Made by a program: the position numbers and the translations under genes. The notes below the pieces were generated by a model. That model was not told the DNA's origin and made no database searches. It was given only the letters and a program-made list of their open reading frames with translations. Positions 36,791 through 50,828 of a stretch of 64,000 nt of DNA are shown here, in pieces. Source of the DNA: Parasponia andersonii (Eukaryota; Streptophyta; Magnoliopsida; Rosales; Cannabaceae); contig JXTB01000084.1 in NCBI GenBank assembly GCA_002914805.1, positions 974,817-1,038,816 of the forward strand, given 5' to 3'. Each line of letters begins with the position of its first letter. Position 1 is the first letter of the stretch.

Positions 36791-39096
36791 TGTGCTGTGG
36801 TAATTACATTGGGTTTTAAACTGTGCGAGGCCCTGGAATAAGTCTTGGTTTTTTGAGTTTATTACGAAATACCCCCCTCTTTTGTGTGGTTTTTTGTTTA
36901 TATTCTTTTATATATTCATTCGTTCGTTTGGTGAAAAATGTCAAATGATTGCTTCGAACTTCCAAATTTTGTCGATTTCTATTTCTCTCTTAAGGTTAAT
37001 GAAAATAATTATTTTGCTAAGTAGGGGCGGCGCTGGCACTAAACCCTTCAAAGTTGTTCAGTTAGCTATTTTTGATTTTTGATTTTTTTTTTTGACTTGG
37101 TTATCTGCTTTGGGTCAAAAATCAAAATCCTTCTGGTGTAGTCTCGATGTGACACCTGAGTACCTTACCCTATTATATAAGCTCACCACAAAGCCACAGC
37201 AATGCCGCAAGATTTTCTTTTAATATATAACAATATAAAGTTATATATATATTTCTTTTGGCAATGAACAGTATAAAGTTATATAATTCCCACATTAATG
37301 GACAGTGGACACTGAATAAACAAACAGGTCTAATTCTAGGAAAAAGAATTAAGTAATTGTTTATTGGGCATCTCAACTTCGCTCTACATGAAATGAAATT
37401 ATTAACCATGTAACAGTAACAGCATCACAGCATATACACAAAAAAGAAACAGTTTCACCCATGTATTCTTCGTTGTTTACTATTTGCTTAAATAGTTCAG
37501 ATTGAGATTATTATTAATTTTTTTAATAAAACATATTGAGGGTACTTTTGTGATGTAGTTGAAGTTATTACCAAAAATGACGTGCGTTTAATAATACAAT
37601 CATTTTAAGATTTTCATCACTGATTTGGTTATTAGAATTTGAAAATTTTGCTTTGCTAGCTGTTTCTATAATGTTACAGTCTGAAGATTCTATTACCCGT
37701 TCTGCATTTGATGCTCCTACCTACCAACCGAGTTCTTGTTTTGTTTTGTTGATTGATCATTAACATATCCAATAATTAACATGTCCCATATATTATTATT
37801 TTTCTTTGTTTTGGGTTGTATATTTTCATATATTACAATAGTCCATTTATCAAAGGTCTATAATTGAGCCCTCGGATGTCATAAGAAAGCATAAATTGAT
37901 ATTAATAAATAGGAAGCCTGTCTTTTGTGCCCCTTCCACTATATTTAATTTTCCAAACATGTGGGACATTTTATCTTACATAAATTTGGTGAGCAATAAA
38001 ACCTCCTCTCCCCTATGAGATTAAAAATGAAATATAATTATTCCTTAAAAAAATGAACTATAATTAAAACTAATGAAATAAGTGACAGCAAAAGTAGAGT
38101 TTGCATCACCATAGACTTGGGCAATGATGAAGCGTAAATGTACAATTTTAGGAGTTGATTGGACATAGTGTTGCAGCGAGTTTTCGGAAAGTTTATAGAT
38201 ATGAGTAGACCCAATTATGAAGTTCAAAATTCAGATTCTGATAGAATAGATATAACAACTTTATCTACTCCAAATGATTTTTTTTTTTAAATGTAAAAAC
38301 CTTTTTTCCATTCCTATCTTTCATCATACTGTTATTAAGCGAAGTCTTGATTCGAATTCAAGACACGTTTTATTTCTTTATACGGTTATACCTATCCACG
38401 CTTCTTTCAGCTTACAATTATAAGTTTTTTTTTTTTTTTGAAACGTACAATTATAAGAATTAAGCACTACATCCCAAAAAAAAGTATTAGCACTATGAGT
38501 CCATTTAGCATATTTTTTAATTTTTGACGTAAAAATTTTAGAATGTCTTTCTAGAAAAAATGATGATCCCGTCTCACGTACATATTCATACATTTGGGGC
38601 AGGAGGAGCTGTTTTTAATTGCATGTACAAATATTGTAGTAAAAAATTGCCCCGTACGCTACCAAAAGTGGGCTAGCTTTCAAATTTATTTAAATAAATG
38701 AGTAAATGAGAAATGAAGGATATTTAATCAGATTTTCCAAAAATGAATTGGTTGGCCTCCTTGAATCATAAACAATTTGGTATTACTTTTTTTTAATATT
38801 TCGTCTGGCACATCGCAATTGATGATAACCGACACTAATATCATATTAGTATATGCTTTATAAATATTAACTACCAAGTATTAATACAACTTTGCTTATT
38901 TGAGAAAAAACAAAAAAGGAAAAAAAAAAAGCACAACTTAATACAATCTGTTGTTAAATAATTTTTTTTTTTTTAAAGTGGAGCTTAACTAATAACCACC
39001 ACTTACTACAAATTTAAAAGAAAATAACACACACTCTACTAAAGTTTGAAACTTGACCTCCTAAACTCACACACACATCCCTCAAACCTTGGACTA
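36791..39096. other. Gene-poor AT-rich DNA upstream of UXS
   Basis: No coding region with motif or splice support. Short open frames at about 37173-37409, 38045-38227 and 38378-38593 are in AT-rich DNA and match nothing I recognise. Confidence 0.4.
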
Positions 39097-39703
39097 ACTG
39101 AGCTTAGGCTGACAATTTTCTACACGACACGACGATACGACTCGAAAATGACACGAAATGAATGGGTTTGGATGACTCGAAAACGACACGAAATGAACGG
39201 GTTTGGATGACTCATTTAATTTTCGTATCAATTTCGGGTTGACACGTGTAACACGTATAATAAACGGGTGAGTTTCAGATCAACCCGCTTAACCCAAAAA
39301 TGACCCGTATAACCCGTTTAATTAAACGTGTCATGTCAACACGACACTAATACAATACATTTATTAATATTTTAATATATTAAACGTGATTTTGATTAAT
39401 TCTAAGCATATTTATAGAAGTAAAATTAAATTAAGTAATGCATAATCTTGTTAAATTAGAATAATCGTGTTAATTTTGAATAATCGTGTCAAATGAGTCA
39501 TAATATGATACATGATACGTTTATTAAACGGGTTACACATGTCGTGTCGTGTTACACGTATATTAATCGTGTCGTGTTCAGATTTAAATTTTTGACACGT
39601 TTATTAATCGTGTCGTGTTCGGGTTGGGTGTTATCGTGTCGTGTCGTAATCATGTCGACCCGAACACGATATGATAACACGAATTGCCAACCTTAACTAA
39701 GCT
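39097..39703. mobile_element. hAT-type MITE, 591 bp, with 8-bp target duplication
   Basis: Element 39105-39695. Left end TAGGCTGACAATTTTC; the right end, reversed, is TAAGGTTGGCAATTCGTG. Flanks are ACTGAGCT (39097-39104) and ACTAAGCT (39696-39703), eight bases with one difference, as expected for hAT transposition. Inside, ACACGACACG/CGTGTCGTGT motifs recur in both orientations in subterminal blocks, typical of transposase-binding repeats in hAT elements. No coding capacity. Confidence 0.75.
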
Positions 39704-42700
39704 AACCCCTGTTGGCATTGTTAAATAAAATCTAAAATATTAAATATTCTTACACAAGACATGGACTACTTATTGCTAGTGTGAAAAGGGTTATATGTCT
39801 TTTTTTTTTCCAGTTTTAATTTTATTCTTTGAATTAAACTAAATAATACTTACGTATTAAAAATATATGCAAATGTCTAACCCTCAACGTAGAATTTGAA
39901 TTGAGGATATTATATCTATTGACGAACATTTAAAAATTTATTAAAAATAATTTTAAACAATCAGTACAAATTACCTAATTTTGCACACAAATTATATATT
40001 TACATATATTTTAAGCTTGAAGTATAATTTTATAAAAATTAAAAAACACAATGAACTTTGTCTTTGTAGCTAGCCCAGTATCAAAAATAACAAACATAAT
40101 AAACTTTGTTTTGTAGTTAGCCCAGTATCAAAAATAGCAATTGATATGTTTTGTTTTCGATTGCATAGACCGGAGAAAATGAAGATGTAAGAGCTACACT
40201 ACCTTCTTTTTTGGTATAAATGGAAAGAAATAAAATCAAAAGTCTCTCTATTACTTGATAGAAAATTAGGTGACATATACCTTTGAGATTTAGAAAATAC
40301 ACCACTCTCAATCATTTTTAGATGAAATACACTTCTTTTAAAAAAAGAGGTACAAAAAAACTTATATACCTTTAAGTCGAGAGCGCTATATATAGATATC
40401 GAAAGCTAGGCACAATATTTAGGAACTTGACAGGTAAAAAAAAATATATTTGAGTGTTTAGCAGCAAATAGAGTGTCAAAAGTGCTAGACATGATATCGA
40501 GCCGTGCTAGATAGAGTATCGAGTAGCAATAGACAATGTGTCTAGTAAGTTGAAAGAGATATATATGTATACATATTTGAATTTTGCACTAGAGAACGGT
40601 ATTGGGAGTGTTAGACATAGTGTCAAGAGACATTAGACAAGATATTTAATAATTCGACCTATTTTGTCTAACTAGAATGTAGATCATTGATGAGATAAAT
40701 ACTAAGGATATTTTAGTATTTAAAATAATTTAAAACTTAAAATGTGTACTCATAAAAAATTTATTAAAAAAGTGTACTAAAATACATCATGACAAAGGTA
40801 TATTTTGCGAAAAAAAACCCAGTGGAATGAAAAAATGGAAAGAATGATATTGTTTTATCAATATAATACTACTTGTTGTACACAAATTTTCACCTTGTCA
40901 AATTCTAGACTAGCTTGTTCAAAATGGTCATGTCGAATAGTTAATCAATTAAGCAAGTAGCTTGATCCGTATAAGGTATAAGCATACCACCAAATTATCC
41001 TTTTATTTAAACTGAGATTTAGTTAATATAATCCTGAGACTTGGGGATACAAAACTTAGGCTAATTTGAGATATTCTGATGGTATCAATTTGAATTCAAA
41101 TAATTGTAATTAGCATATAAATACTAAATTTAGGGGACAAAGGGATTCAGACTCTCATACATATAAATATAATAATATTAGTAACTCTAATAAATGTAGA
41201 CTCTTTAATCGAAAAACTTAACCATTCTAAAAAGAAGTGTCGTTTATAGATTTTCATTATCGTTTTATTATTTCGTAGTTGAACTAATTTTTGGTATCAA
41301 CACTACTCTATTATTTGAATGTAAATTTTTTTCATAAATGTTTCCAATTTTAAACGAAATTAAAAACTGACAAAAAAAAAATTAAAGATTTGAAATATAT
41401 TGCCAAATCAATTTCTTTTTGGAATTTTTCCTTCCAAACAACTGTCCAAACCGAAATCCATCCGTTAATCCTATATTCTTTTCCTTCCATTTCTTCTTTT
41501 TACCAGACGCACTAAGATGGTGTAGCCCCAGACCTCTAATGTCAATTATAAGGCTTACTCAAAATTCCTAGAATCATTGTAAAAGCTGGACACCAACAAA
41601 AAAGGCAATTTCTTAAATCATCATTAGGACACATATTTTTAAAAAATAACATAAGAACATATGAATGTTTACATCAAATATAATTTTTTGGTGAAATTCG
41701 CCAATTGCTTACATCAGATATATGTTCTCTATATAAACATCTCCTTAAATAGGGATATATAGTCCGACACCCTTAAAATTATGATTTGACTACTTGGGTG
41801 GAAAATACAAATGTTCATCTATCGAAATGAACCAACCCCTTCCCCTCCCCCCCCAACAAAAAAAAAAGAAAAAAAAAAAAGAAAAAAGAGAAAAGAGGAC
41901 CTGTCGTGGAATAAGATAATTAGAAATGTGTTTGAATGGTCACCATCAATGATCATCATGCTTGCAGCCATTCCCCACCGCGAGATCATTAAGGTTATAC
42001 ATCATATAATCTCCAAGCATATTCTGTAGTACTAAACTTACTAGCATCTTTTATCACTGTTTATTATCTTAAAAAAAAAAAAAACGATCTGTTGTAGTTG
42101 TCCCATCAACCGAGAACAAAGTTGATTGCCATCAATATTGAAACGACAAGAAAAAGTTCTTTTTTTCTGATCGAGAACGACAAGAAACAAGTTTAATTAT
42201 ATGTTCCAAACGACTTAATTATATCATGGCAATGTAAAGGAGTTCGTTAGCAAAGTCGTTTGAATATATCCCACAATTTTGAGACTATTCACACATTGGT
42301 TTACCACCGTATCCCTCCACAAACAAATTGTGGATCTATTAGAAGAAGAAATTTCTCCAATTAAAGTAGCTTATTTTATACTTCCAATAGGAACTTAGTT
42401 AAATCATGGGTAACTTGATCACGTACACAAATTTAGTAATGACACTAGGAAAAAAAAAAGTGAAGTACACTATATATTCAACTAACAATTAAACAAATTA
42501 CTAATTGGTAGGTTACGTCATAAATGAGAGATTGATAAACCACATAATGCATCTAACTCTATTGGTTAAAGATATACTATAACTAAATACTCTACACCAT
42601 GCACCTGATCGAGTAGATTCATTATATTAATGATATGATGATAGTTCTTATGTATAACATTTAAAACTTGAAAGATTCAACTTTATAAGAAAACCATACA

Positions 42701-45336
42701 CTGATACAGAAAAACAATAAAAATAAATTAACTCACCTGAATCTAGAATCAAGCCAAACAAAATGATTATATGTCTAAATTTATGATAACAACAACCTTC
42801 ACACAAAACGAAACAAAGGATTAAGGAATATTAAAGAGAAAATGAAAAGGAAACTCACCACCCATTTTTTTTTTTTAAAAAAACAATTGTGCGCTAATAT
42901 TCAAAATCTTTTTTACTACTTTCGTTTAATTAGCAACTGATATGATAATGTTTCCGGTGTATGTAATCCATCAAAATGAGACTTAATGCGTCACAAACGC
43001 AATTTCCCAACAATAATGGGAAAATTATGTGCTGCTTGATAGTTTGAACCAAAATAGTCATCCTTAATTATTAAATGATGTCAGTTTAATGTTTCTTGTA
43101 AGGGACGTCAATTAAAACTGGTTGCTAATTTCTAATAAAAGAGTAATGTGTGTAAGAGGCACTTAATTGTTCTTACATGTGCAATATTGAAGATCACCCA
43201 AAAGAAACCGCCTCCAATAGCCCCAGTACTACTTAAAGGCAATTTGTTGAAACTTTGGAGTGATTTAGAAGCTGAACTTATTATTGTTATTTAAAATAAT
43301 TTATTTAATCTTCTGAAGAATAGCTTTTTGACTAACATGAAATCCCCATCATAAAAACTTCCACTGGTTAGCTTGTTCTTCATTACAGAGAAGTGGTTTA
43401 TTCTTTTAATGCTAAAATCCCTGTCACTTAATCAAGCAAAAAGAGTACACTCCTTTATATGAATGTGGGCATTTCAATTATATTTCCTTTGTTTTTTTTT
43501 CTTTTAAAAAAAAAAAAGAAAATTTCTCTTTGCCCCCACTTTGACATACACTTTACAACTAATACAGAGAATAAAAGTCGAAAGATTAAGATTTGCGTGT
43601 TAGTAAAAAATCAACGGATGAACAAGAGATTTGTAAGCGTTGAGAAAATCGGGGGGGGGACACATGATGCACATGCATTTAATTAAATAAAAACAAAAAG
43701 CCATTCCTAAGCAACTAGCTTTTTTCTATTTATCCCTTAAAAAAGAAAAGATTTATAAAAAAAAGTATAATGTATTTCTTAATTGTTTTCGTGTGTAGAG
43801 AGGTATAGTTCTTAGGGCAGGGGAAAGTTCCATTTATTTGTATTATATTCCATATAAGTTAGCTGACGCAGACCTCTAACCTTATACTTTATACAAAAAA
43901 AACAGATGGGGCACCACCTCATTGCCAGTACTACCAATATTTTTTTGACCTTTTTGTTTAATATTTCTGGGCATATAAATACCTACTTATACAGATAAAA
44001 AGACAAAACTTATTATTCAGTGCAAATAATTGAACTTTTTTTCCCCAGTATCCCCCAGCTAATCTCTAACATGATATTTTAAAAAAAATAAAAGAAAAAG
44101 AAAAGAAGTAGTAATCTCTAACATGCGGAGACTTTTTGACCAATAGCGCGAACATTTTAGTTAGTTTTAAACATTTATCGTCTCACCTATTTTATGTTAT
44201 TCTAAATTCTTTATGACCTTACCTATGTTGTATGACCCATTTATACTTTATTTCCATTCCTAGGATTGGAGTAATTCATGATGTATGGGATGTTTCTATT
44301 TGCTTCAGAAATTTTTACTTTTTTTGTAGCTAAATTTGGCTAATTATCAATTTAATTCCCTTGAGGAATCCTTTCAAAAAAAAAAAAAAGAAAAATGTTT
44401 TTAACCATACATACATACACACCTACACATACCAAAAATTGGGATTTAATTCTCAATTTACTAGTTGATCTACTTAGAAAAATGATTTTGGACACTCCTA
44501 AATATTTTCTCGTCTTTTCGTTACCACTTAAAAGGGCCTTTGTACATTATTATAGCTTTTTAGGGTCCACAATTTGGGGATTGTATTACGTATATACCGG
44601 ACCAGTGAGTACCGGACATAATGTAATAACCTGCCTTTTTTAGATTTTAGTTGCAGTAATTAGTACAGTAGCAGGCAAAACAGAGAAAGTGAATTATGTG
44701 GGATTTTCCTTATAGTCCATTTTCTTCCCTTTTTAATTTTTTATTTATTAAAAAAAGTAAGAAAAAAGTACCAGGGAGAGAGAGAGAGAGAGGGGGAGGG
44801 GTGAATATGGAAGGAAAGTGAGAACAGAGATCCAATAGAATAGGAACTTGGGCCCACTTAATAGACCGGACTTGATTTGCACGTCGTAGGAGCTTTGATA
44901 ATTAAGCAACGTTGACCCTTCTCCATACACGTGGCGCTTAATGATTTCGCACGTTTTGGGCTTATATTAGGCACCAAACTCCATAATTGGTGAGCGAGCC
45001 TTCCATTCTATATGAACTCTATTTGGCATCACTTTTTCAATTCCAAAGATACAGATTCCTTGTACCAAATTTCATTTTAATTCTTTTGGCAAAAAAGAAA
45101 AGAACAGATTCTTTAACCTTACGGGTTAATTACTTGCTTATATTTATTATGAAGGTATCATCAAGTACTAACCAAAACAGGGGGAAAAAAAAACACGCAC
45201 ACAAAAAAAAAAACTACGAAATATAATGAGCCGGCTGAGCCTTTTTAAACCCTGCCCACTGAATCGGGACCAGGCACCCAGCCAGAACCAGTATAGGGCA
45301 CTATTTAGTAACAGTAACACGGTAAATAGACCTTAC
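39704..45336. other. Long gene-poor AT-rich stretch
   Basis: No gene could be supported. Minor items: a tandem duplication of about 57 bp (GTAGYTAGCCCAGTATCAAA) at about 40065 and 40115; a C8 run followed by an A/G-rich stretch at 41840-41900; a (GA)n tract at about 44776-44792; and a G-box (CACGTGGC, about 44928) with no gene following it. Confidence 0.4.
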
Positions 45337-45567
45337 TAGTAATAATTCAGACTAAAATGATTTTTAGGTATTTTGAAAAATAATTTTTCTAATAGTATTT
45401 TACAAGGAGGTTATATAATTTATTAATTTGATTTGTTATAGAAAAGTAATGATTTCATTATTATAGATTATGACACCCTGTCACATAATATTGTTGCATG
45501 ACTAAAAATGTCTTTTTTTTTTCAATACTCCTGAAAATAATTATCTTAGTCTAAATTACTATTATTC
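45337..45567. mobile_element. MITE, long-TIR family 2, copy 1
   Basis: The left arm TAGTAATAATTCAGACTAAA ATGATTTTTAGG mirrors the right arm, which reversed reads AATAGTAATTTAGACTAAGA TAATTATTTTCAGG. Arms about 50 bases, total about 230 bp. The relative at 50596 has the same arms. Confidence 0.65.
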
Positions 45568-46177
45568 ATGTCAAATTCCCAATAATAAGTATTTACATTT
45601 ATATGATGATTGAAAACAACAATACTACGTAACTTGCTACTTGCCAAACCAATCGACCATTTATTTTGAAAAAAGAAAACCGAATAAGGAAGCTACGAGT
45701 TTTATTATTTATTATCAAGAAAAGAAAAGTATATTTAAAAAAGGATGCCGCATCTAGATGAAATATTTTCTTGAAATTTTCTATTTTTGATTTTGCCTAT
45801 ATTTAAGTATTTGATAACTAATAAGTGAGTAAATATTTTCGTAAGTTGTAACAACCAAACAATCTCATCATTGACACTGCTAGTGCGGATTGTTGGATAA
45901 ATATGGAACCAATTTTGTAGAGCTATAGATTACAAAAGTAACAATTTTACCTGTGCTGAGAGAAACATTTGTTACAGTATAAAGTAGCTAAGTATTTAAC
46001 AAAATGTAATTTTAAAGTGTTGTAATTTAGAAAAGTTGTATTAAAGTGTTTGGTATTATTACGTAGTTGAGAAGTTGCGTAAATATAAAATGTTCAAAAT
46101 AGACATAATTGTATAATTGTATATAATTTGGAAAGAGCTTATTAATATTTTGTATTATTATGTATATTTTGTACAAA

Positions 46178-46226
<49 letters not shown>

Positions 46227-49129
46227 AACAACAAAATTTTTTATACATTAACTTCTTTTTTTTTTTATTTTAATAAGAAAATAAAAGCTGGTAAATTTCC
46301 AATTTTGGAAATATATTTCTTATTTAAGCTCCTATTGTTAAGCATTAATTGCTCTCTTGTGGAAAACAAACATGTTTCTAACAATTTTACTTATAAAAAT
46401 AAAAAAGAATTACAAAAGTACGGTGGATAATTTCCTTTTTTTTTTTCCAATTTCTGTTCTACATTTTTCATCTTGAAAATATCACTTTTTAAATTTTTTT
46501 TTATAAAAATGTCATTTTAAAAATAATTGCTAGTTACCAATATTTGAAAATTGGTTATTGGTTACCAATTATGAGTTATGTATTAGTTATAAATATTTTT
46601 ATAAATACCTTTGATTATTAGTTACCAGTGTTCCAAAATTGGTTACCAATTACTAATTACTATTTTATAAACTTGACCCATTATATATTTCCAATTCTTT
46701 TCTAGAAAGCCATAGATGGCCTAATTTCGTATATATATATATATAAAAAGAAGCTCTAAATTAACAATGTATATGATAAAGATAAACCATTTACATCGTT
46801 CATACCAAGTCTATTGTAAGATTTTTTGTTAAAAAAAAAATTATCTCCAAGATAAAAGGGTATTCAAAGACGACCAATCAATTGCTTTTTAACAAAGTAA
46901 GTAGGTAAAAATAACGTTTCTCTAATACATGAGATGGAACTAGTGTGTTCAGTTCCTCCCAAGCTTTTGAATTCTGAATAGTCAAGACCTAAAAAAGTCG
47001 AGCTTTGTGATAGAGAAATATAGGCCAAAAGCTTTCTTTTTGATTGCTAACTGGGGTTTACTTAGTAGGTCATTTGCGATCATTTTGGTGTTGTAGCAAG
47101 GTTTCATACATTTGGCACTACAAATCAAGCCAATAACAATCAAGTTTGAAGACTAATAATGACATGCTAAATACTAAATATGAATCAAATTGAGAAAATA
47201 TCAGGACAACATAGTTTGAAGTCTACCCTGTTTGTTGCTTTTCTTTCTAACTTAGAGTTAGAGAACCCGAAATAACCCTCCCTATGACAAAAGAAGCTAA
47301 CAAATAGCTCTAAGCCCCAATTTACAAATACAGTAATTTTTGAGTATTTGATCATGATTTTTCTCTCACTCAAATCAGAGTTCATGGAATAAATGTATGT
47401 TTCCTTTAAATAATTCTGCAAGAGCGGCATATGGTGTAGCAAAATGATTTCAAACACCCATTCCCACTTAAAATCCAAGCACTAGTTTATTTCAAAAAAA
47501 AAAAAAAAATCCAAGTTCTAGTAGTAAACGATTTAGCTATAACAATTTAAAGGGAGCGACTAACAATTAAGCAACCAATTTCTAATAGAAAACATGAAAA
47601 ATTTCTTATGGGTATCAATACGAAGGAATAAATCCACACAAAATTCTTTTTTCACAAGGAAAAAAAAAACAAAGAAATGGCATGGTTTGATTCAGTGCTA
47701 CCATATATATCCATCGAAGAACCCTAGCGAAAGTGCAGTATAAGGTTGTAATTGCACAATTTTCAGATATGTAACTAATATGGCCAATAAAGTCAAAATT
47801 AGCCAGAAAAATACCATTCCATAATGATAATAAGAATTTAAACCAGAAAATATATTCATACTTACCAGAAAAATTCTTCGGTGAAAATAAACTTTCGTTG
47901 TCGTCCAAAGTGGTATCGAAGACATGGTTTACTAAATACAAAAAGAATGAAAATGACTCAAGATAAGCATGCATGTGTCATATCAAGCATTTTATAATAG
48001 AATGATTTTGGACTTGGAGGGTCTTCAAAGCTTTTAAAACCCCCCAAAAAAACCTCTTTAAAGGGCACAAATTTTACGTTTTAAACTATGCTTGGAATTT
48101 AGATTTTAGTACGACTAAAAATAACGAGAAAAAAATTAAAGAAGAAGAAGGAAAGATATTTTCTTAAAATCTTAGATTTTATTTTCATAATTTTCTCGTT
48201 CATAATCTTTTATGTTATATTCCAAATCTTTTAAAATAATTTTAAATATCCCTCGAAATTTCTTCATAAATTTTTCTTTCAGTTTTTTACAAAATTCAAA
48301 CAAGAAAAAATAATATTCATCAGAAATTGTTTGTTTTTTCTCGCTAAAATCCAAATTTCAATCAGAGCTAATGTATGATGTTATATACTATACGTGTCTC
48401 CATAACAGTATTCCAAGCAAAGCGGTGGATGACTTATGTTCCATCTCAAATTTCTGTCCTACAACATCTGACTTCCACGAAAAAGGAAAAAGAACAGGTG
48501 ACTAAAAATCAAAACTACCAGATCAGAATCACCCAAACTTTATCCTCCGTTTGATACGCCAATTCTAGTGATGAGTAATGACTAAAATAGGAGGTGAATT
48601 AGAATTTGGACACTTGACTAACAAATATATATATATATATATATCCGCCAATTCTTCCAAAATTAACGTTTGTCTGAATTTTTGAAAACTGTCCTACTAC
48701 AATAGTCAAAGACGGCAGGAAATCAAAATTAGGATGTTGATGTAAGTCTTTCCTTTTGTTTTTAACATGTTATATGCTTCAGCACTATATGACATTAATC
48801 TTCAAGGGAAAAAAAAAAAAAAAACAAAACACACTATATGATATTAATATGACCAACGTGATTGATAGCCTCGAAATTCCCATAAAATTTTTCATAAAAA
48901 TAGGACCTTGCCTGGTAATCTTCAAAAAATTAAAAAGCCTAGCCAATTAATGGGTATGTATAAAATGTGACCTTTTTTTACACTTCATTTTTTGTTTAAA
49001 GAAAAATGTCCACATTTTTGTTTGTATAACAAAATGGCAGTTTATATCAAACTTTTTTTTTTACATCGATGGCATGTTAAGCAAAAGGAATTGGAATCAT
49101 ATATATGAGGTAATGATTTCTATTCAATT
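45568..49129. other. AT-rich intergenic DNA
   Basis: Contains (AT)n tracts at about 46181-46221 and 48625-48645 and repeated GTTACCAATT-type words at 46540-46670. Minus-strand open frames of 97 and 119 codons (47478-47185 and 47974-47615) have no family match, rest on AT-rich composition and have no clear promoter; no gene is called, though this is the least empty part of the stretch. Confidence 0.4.
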
Positions 49130-49620
49130 GATTATTAGAATAATTATATTCTATACATTAAATTTTAAATGTTTGTTAAATTTTTATCTTGTATTTTGAT
49201 TATTATCAAGGTTGATTTTCAAATTTATATATTATGAGTTAAACATTAATGTTGACCATAGAAATTACCAAAATATCCTTTTAAACATTGAACATATATA
49301 TATTTTGAAAATAATTTAAATTAAAATTAACTAAAATCAATAACTAGAATAAGAAATATAAAAGACTTACAATAAAAAAAATACAAAACTTAATTCTTTT
49401 TAAATATTTGTTAAAAGAGTTATTAATATTAAATAAATATAAATTTGAATTTTTTAAAAATATATGTTTAAAGGTTTTAAGGGTGTTTTTAGTAAACTCA
49501 ATAGTTAAATTGGTGTTTGACCCATATAAAGTATAAATTTGTTACAAGTTTTAAATTTGAATATCAATATAATAACCAAAATATAATATATAAATTTGAT
49601 AAATAGTCCAAATCCAAGGT
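49130..49620. mobile_element. Long-inverted-repeat MITE, relative of 15139-15755
   Basis: The left arm (TTTTATCTTGTATTTTGATTATTATCAAGG..., about 49179) is mirrored by the right arm (ATATCAATATAATAACCAAA ATATAA, about 49560). The spacing, the flanking CAAATTT blocks and the arm sequence match the element near 15.4 kb. Confidence 0.5.
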
Positions 49621-50042
49621 ATAAAAATGTAACTAACCATTATTTACTGAAATTTGGGAATTTGAGAACTTTGTGGACCCTATTTAAATTTAGGGGAAAA
49701 GAATAACAATGTGACCTAAAGGATGTGATTAGCCGGAAACATTCATTTCTCTTTTTTTATTATTAAAAAATCCTAAATACACTTTTACCCCTAAAAAATT
49801 AATGAAATTTAGAACATGCATATCCCTAAAAGGACAAATTAGTAAATTTAAAATATTTCCATTACATTTCCTAGGGTTAATAAACCCATCAAATGGTGTT
49901 TTAATGATTCTAATTCTATTTTCTCAATACAAATTTTAAGTTAACAACATAATTAATGCAAATAACAATTCATATTTCCTCTATTTTATTCACATTTGCT
50001 TCTCTCTTTATTTATTCCGTTTACGATTACCACAAAAAAAAA

Positions 50043-50385
50043 ATGTCCCAGGAGTGTATCAAGTATCAATATATCAGTTTTTATACTAATTATATTTTTC
50101 TTTTTATTTGGAATATCAATAAATCGGATTTACATGTATATTGATTTTTATACGAGTATATGTTGTAATAAAATTGATATAAATACATATTTATTCTGAT
50201 TACGATTTCTGCAAAGTAAGTGTCCCATGAGTGTATCAAATATCAGTATATCGTTTTTTATATTAACTATAATTTTCTTTTATTTGGAATATCAATAAAT
50301 CGGATTTACACTAATGTTTATTGATTCTTATACTAGTATATATTGTAATAAAATTGATATACATATATTGGAATCGATAGAGTCA
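50043..50385. repeat. 178-bp tandem duplication
   Basis: TGTCCCAGGAGTGTATCAAG at 50043 and TGTCCCATGAGTGTATCAAA at 50221 start two copies, both containing TTTGGAATATCAATAAATCG. The short plus-strand ORFs at 49956-50199 lie in it and are not credible genes. Confidence 0.8.
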
Positions 50386-50595
50386 GCCATCTTACTATAA
50401 AACATAAAACAAAAAGCATGTTTTATAATGAAGTGTAAAAACCTTTCTTTTTTTCAAAATTTCTGTGTTTTTTTTTTCAATGCGATCAACTCTTGCAGGA
50501 TCCTATTATGGAAGAAACTTTTGGGCCTCATCATATACAGGGTGCAATGGGCACTTGCCAATTAGGATTTTACAAGGGAGTTTGACATGTAAGCT

Positions 50596-50828
50596 TAGTA
50601 ATTTGGACTAAATTGACTATTTTAGGAGTATTTCAATTTTTTTTAATAGTGTCATAGTATTCTGTGACTGGAGCAACACTATCTACGACCATAAAATTAT
50701 GACTCTTTTATGACCAGCCAATGATCACAAATTGTGTGAATACTGTCAAAAATGGCGTGACACTACTAGAAAATTTATTTTTCAAAATACTCATAGAAAA
50801 ATCATTTTAGTCCAAATTACTATTATTC
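50596..50828. mobile_element. MITE, long-TIR family 2, copy 2
   Basis: Starts TAGTAATTTGGACTAAATTG and ends in the inverted form (CATTTTAGTCCAAATTACTA). The core, with CTACGACCATAAAATTATGA, differs from copy 1, but the terminal arms agree closely. Confidence 0.7.

Noticed and set aside
47185..47974. Two minus-strand open frames of 97 and 119 codons
   Set aside because: AT-rich composition, no recognisable domain, no clear promoter or homologue that I can name; not enough for a gene call.
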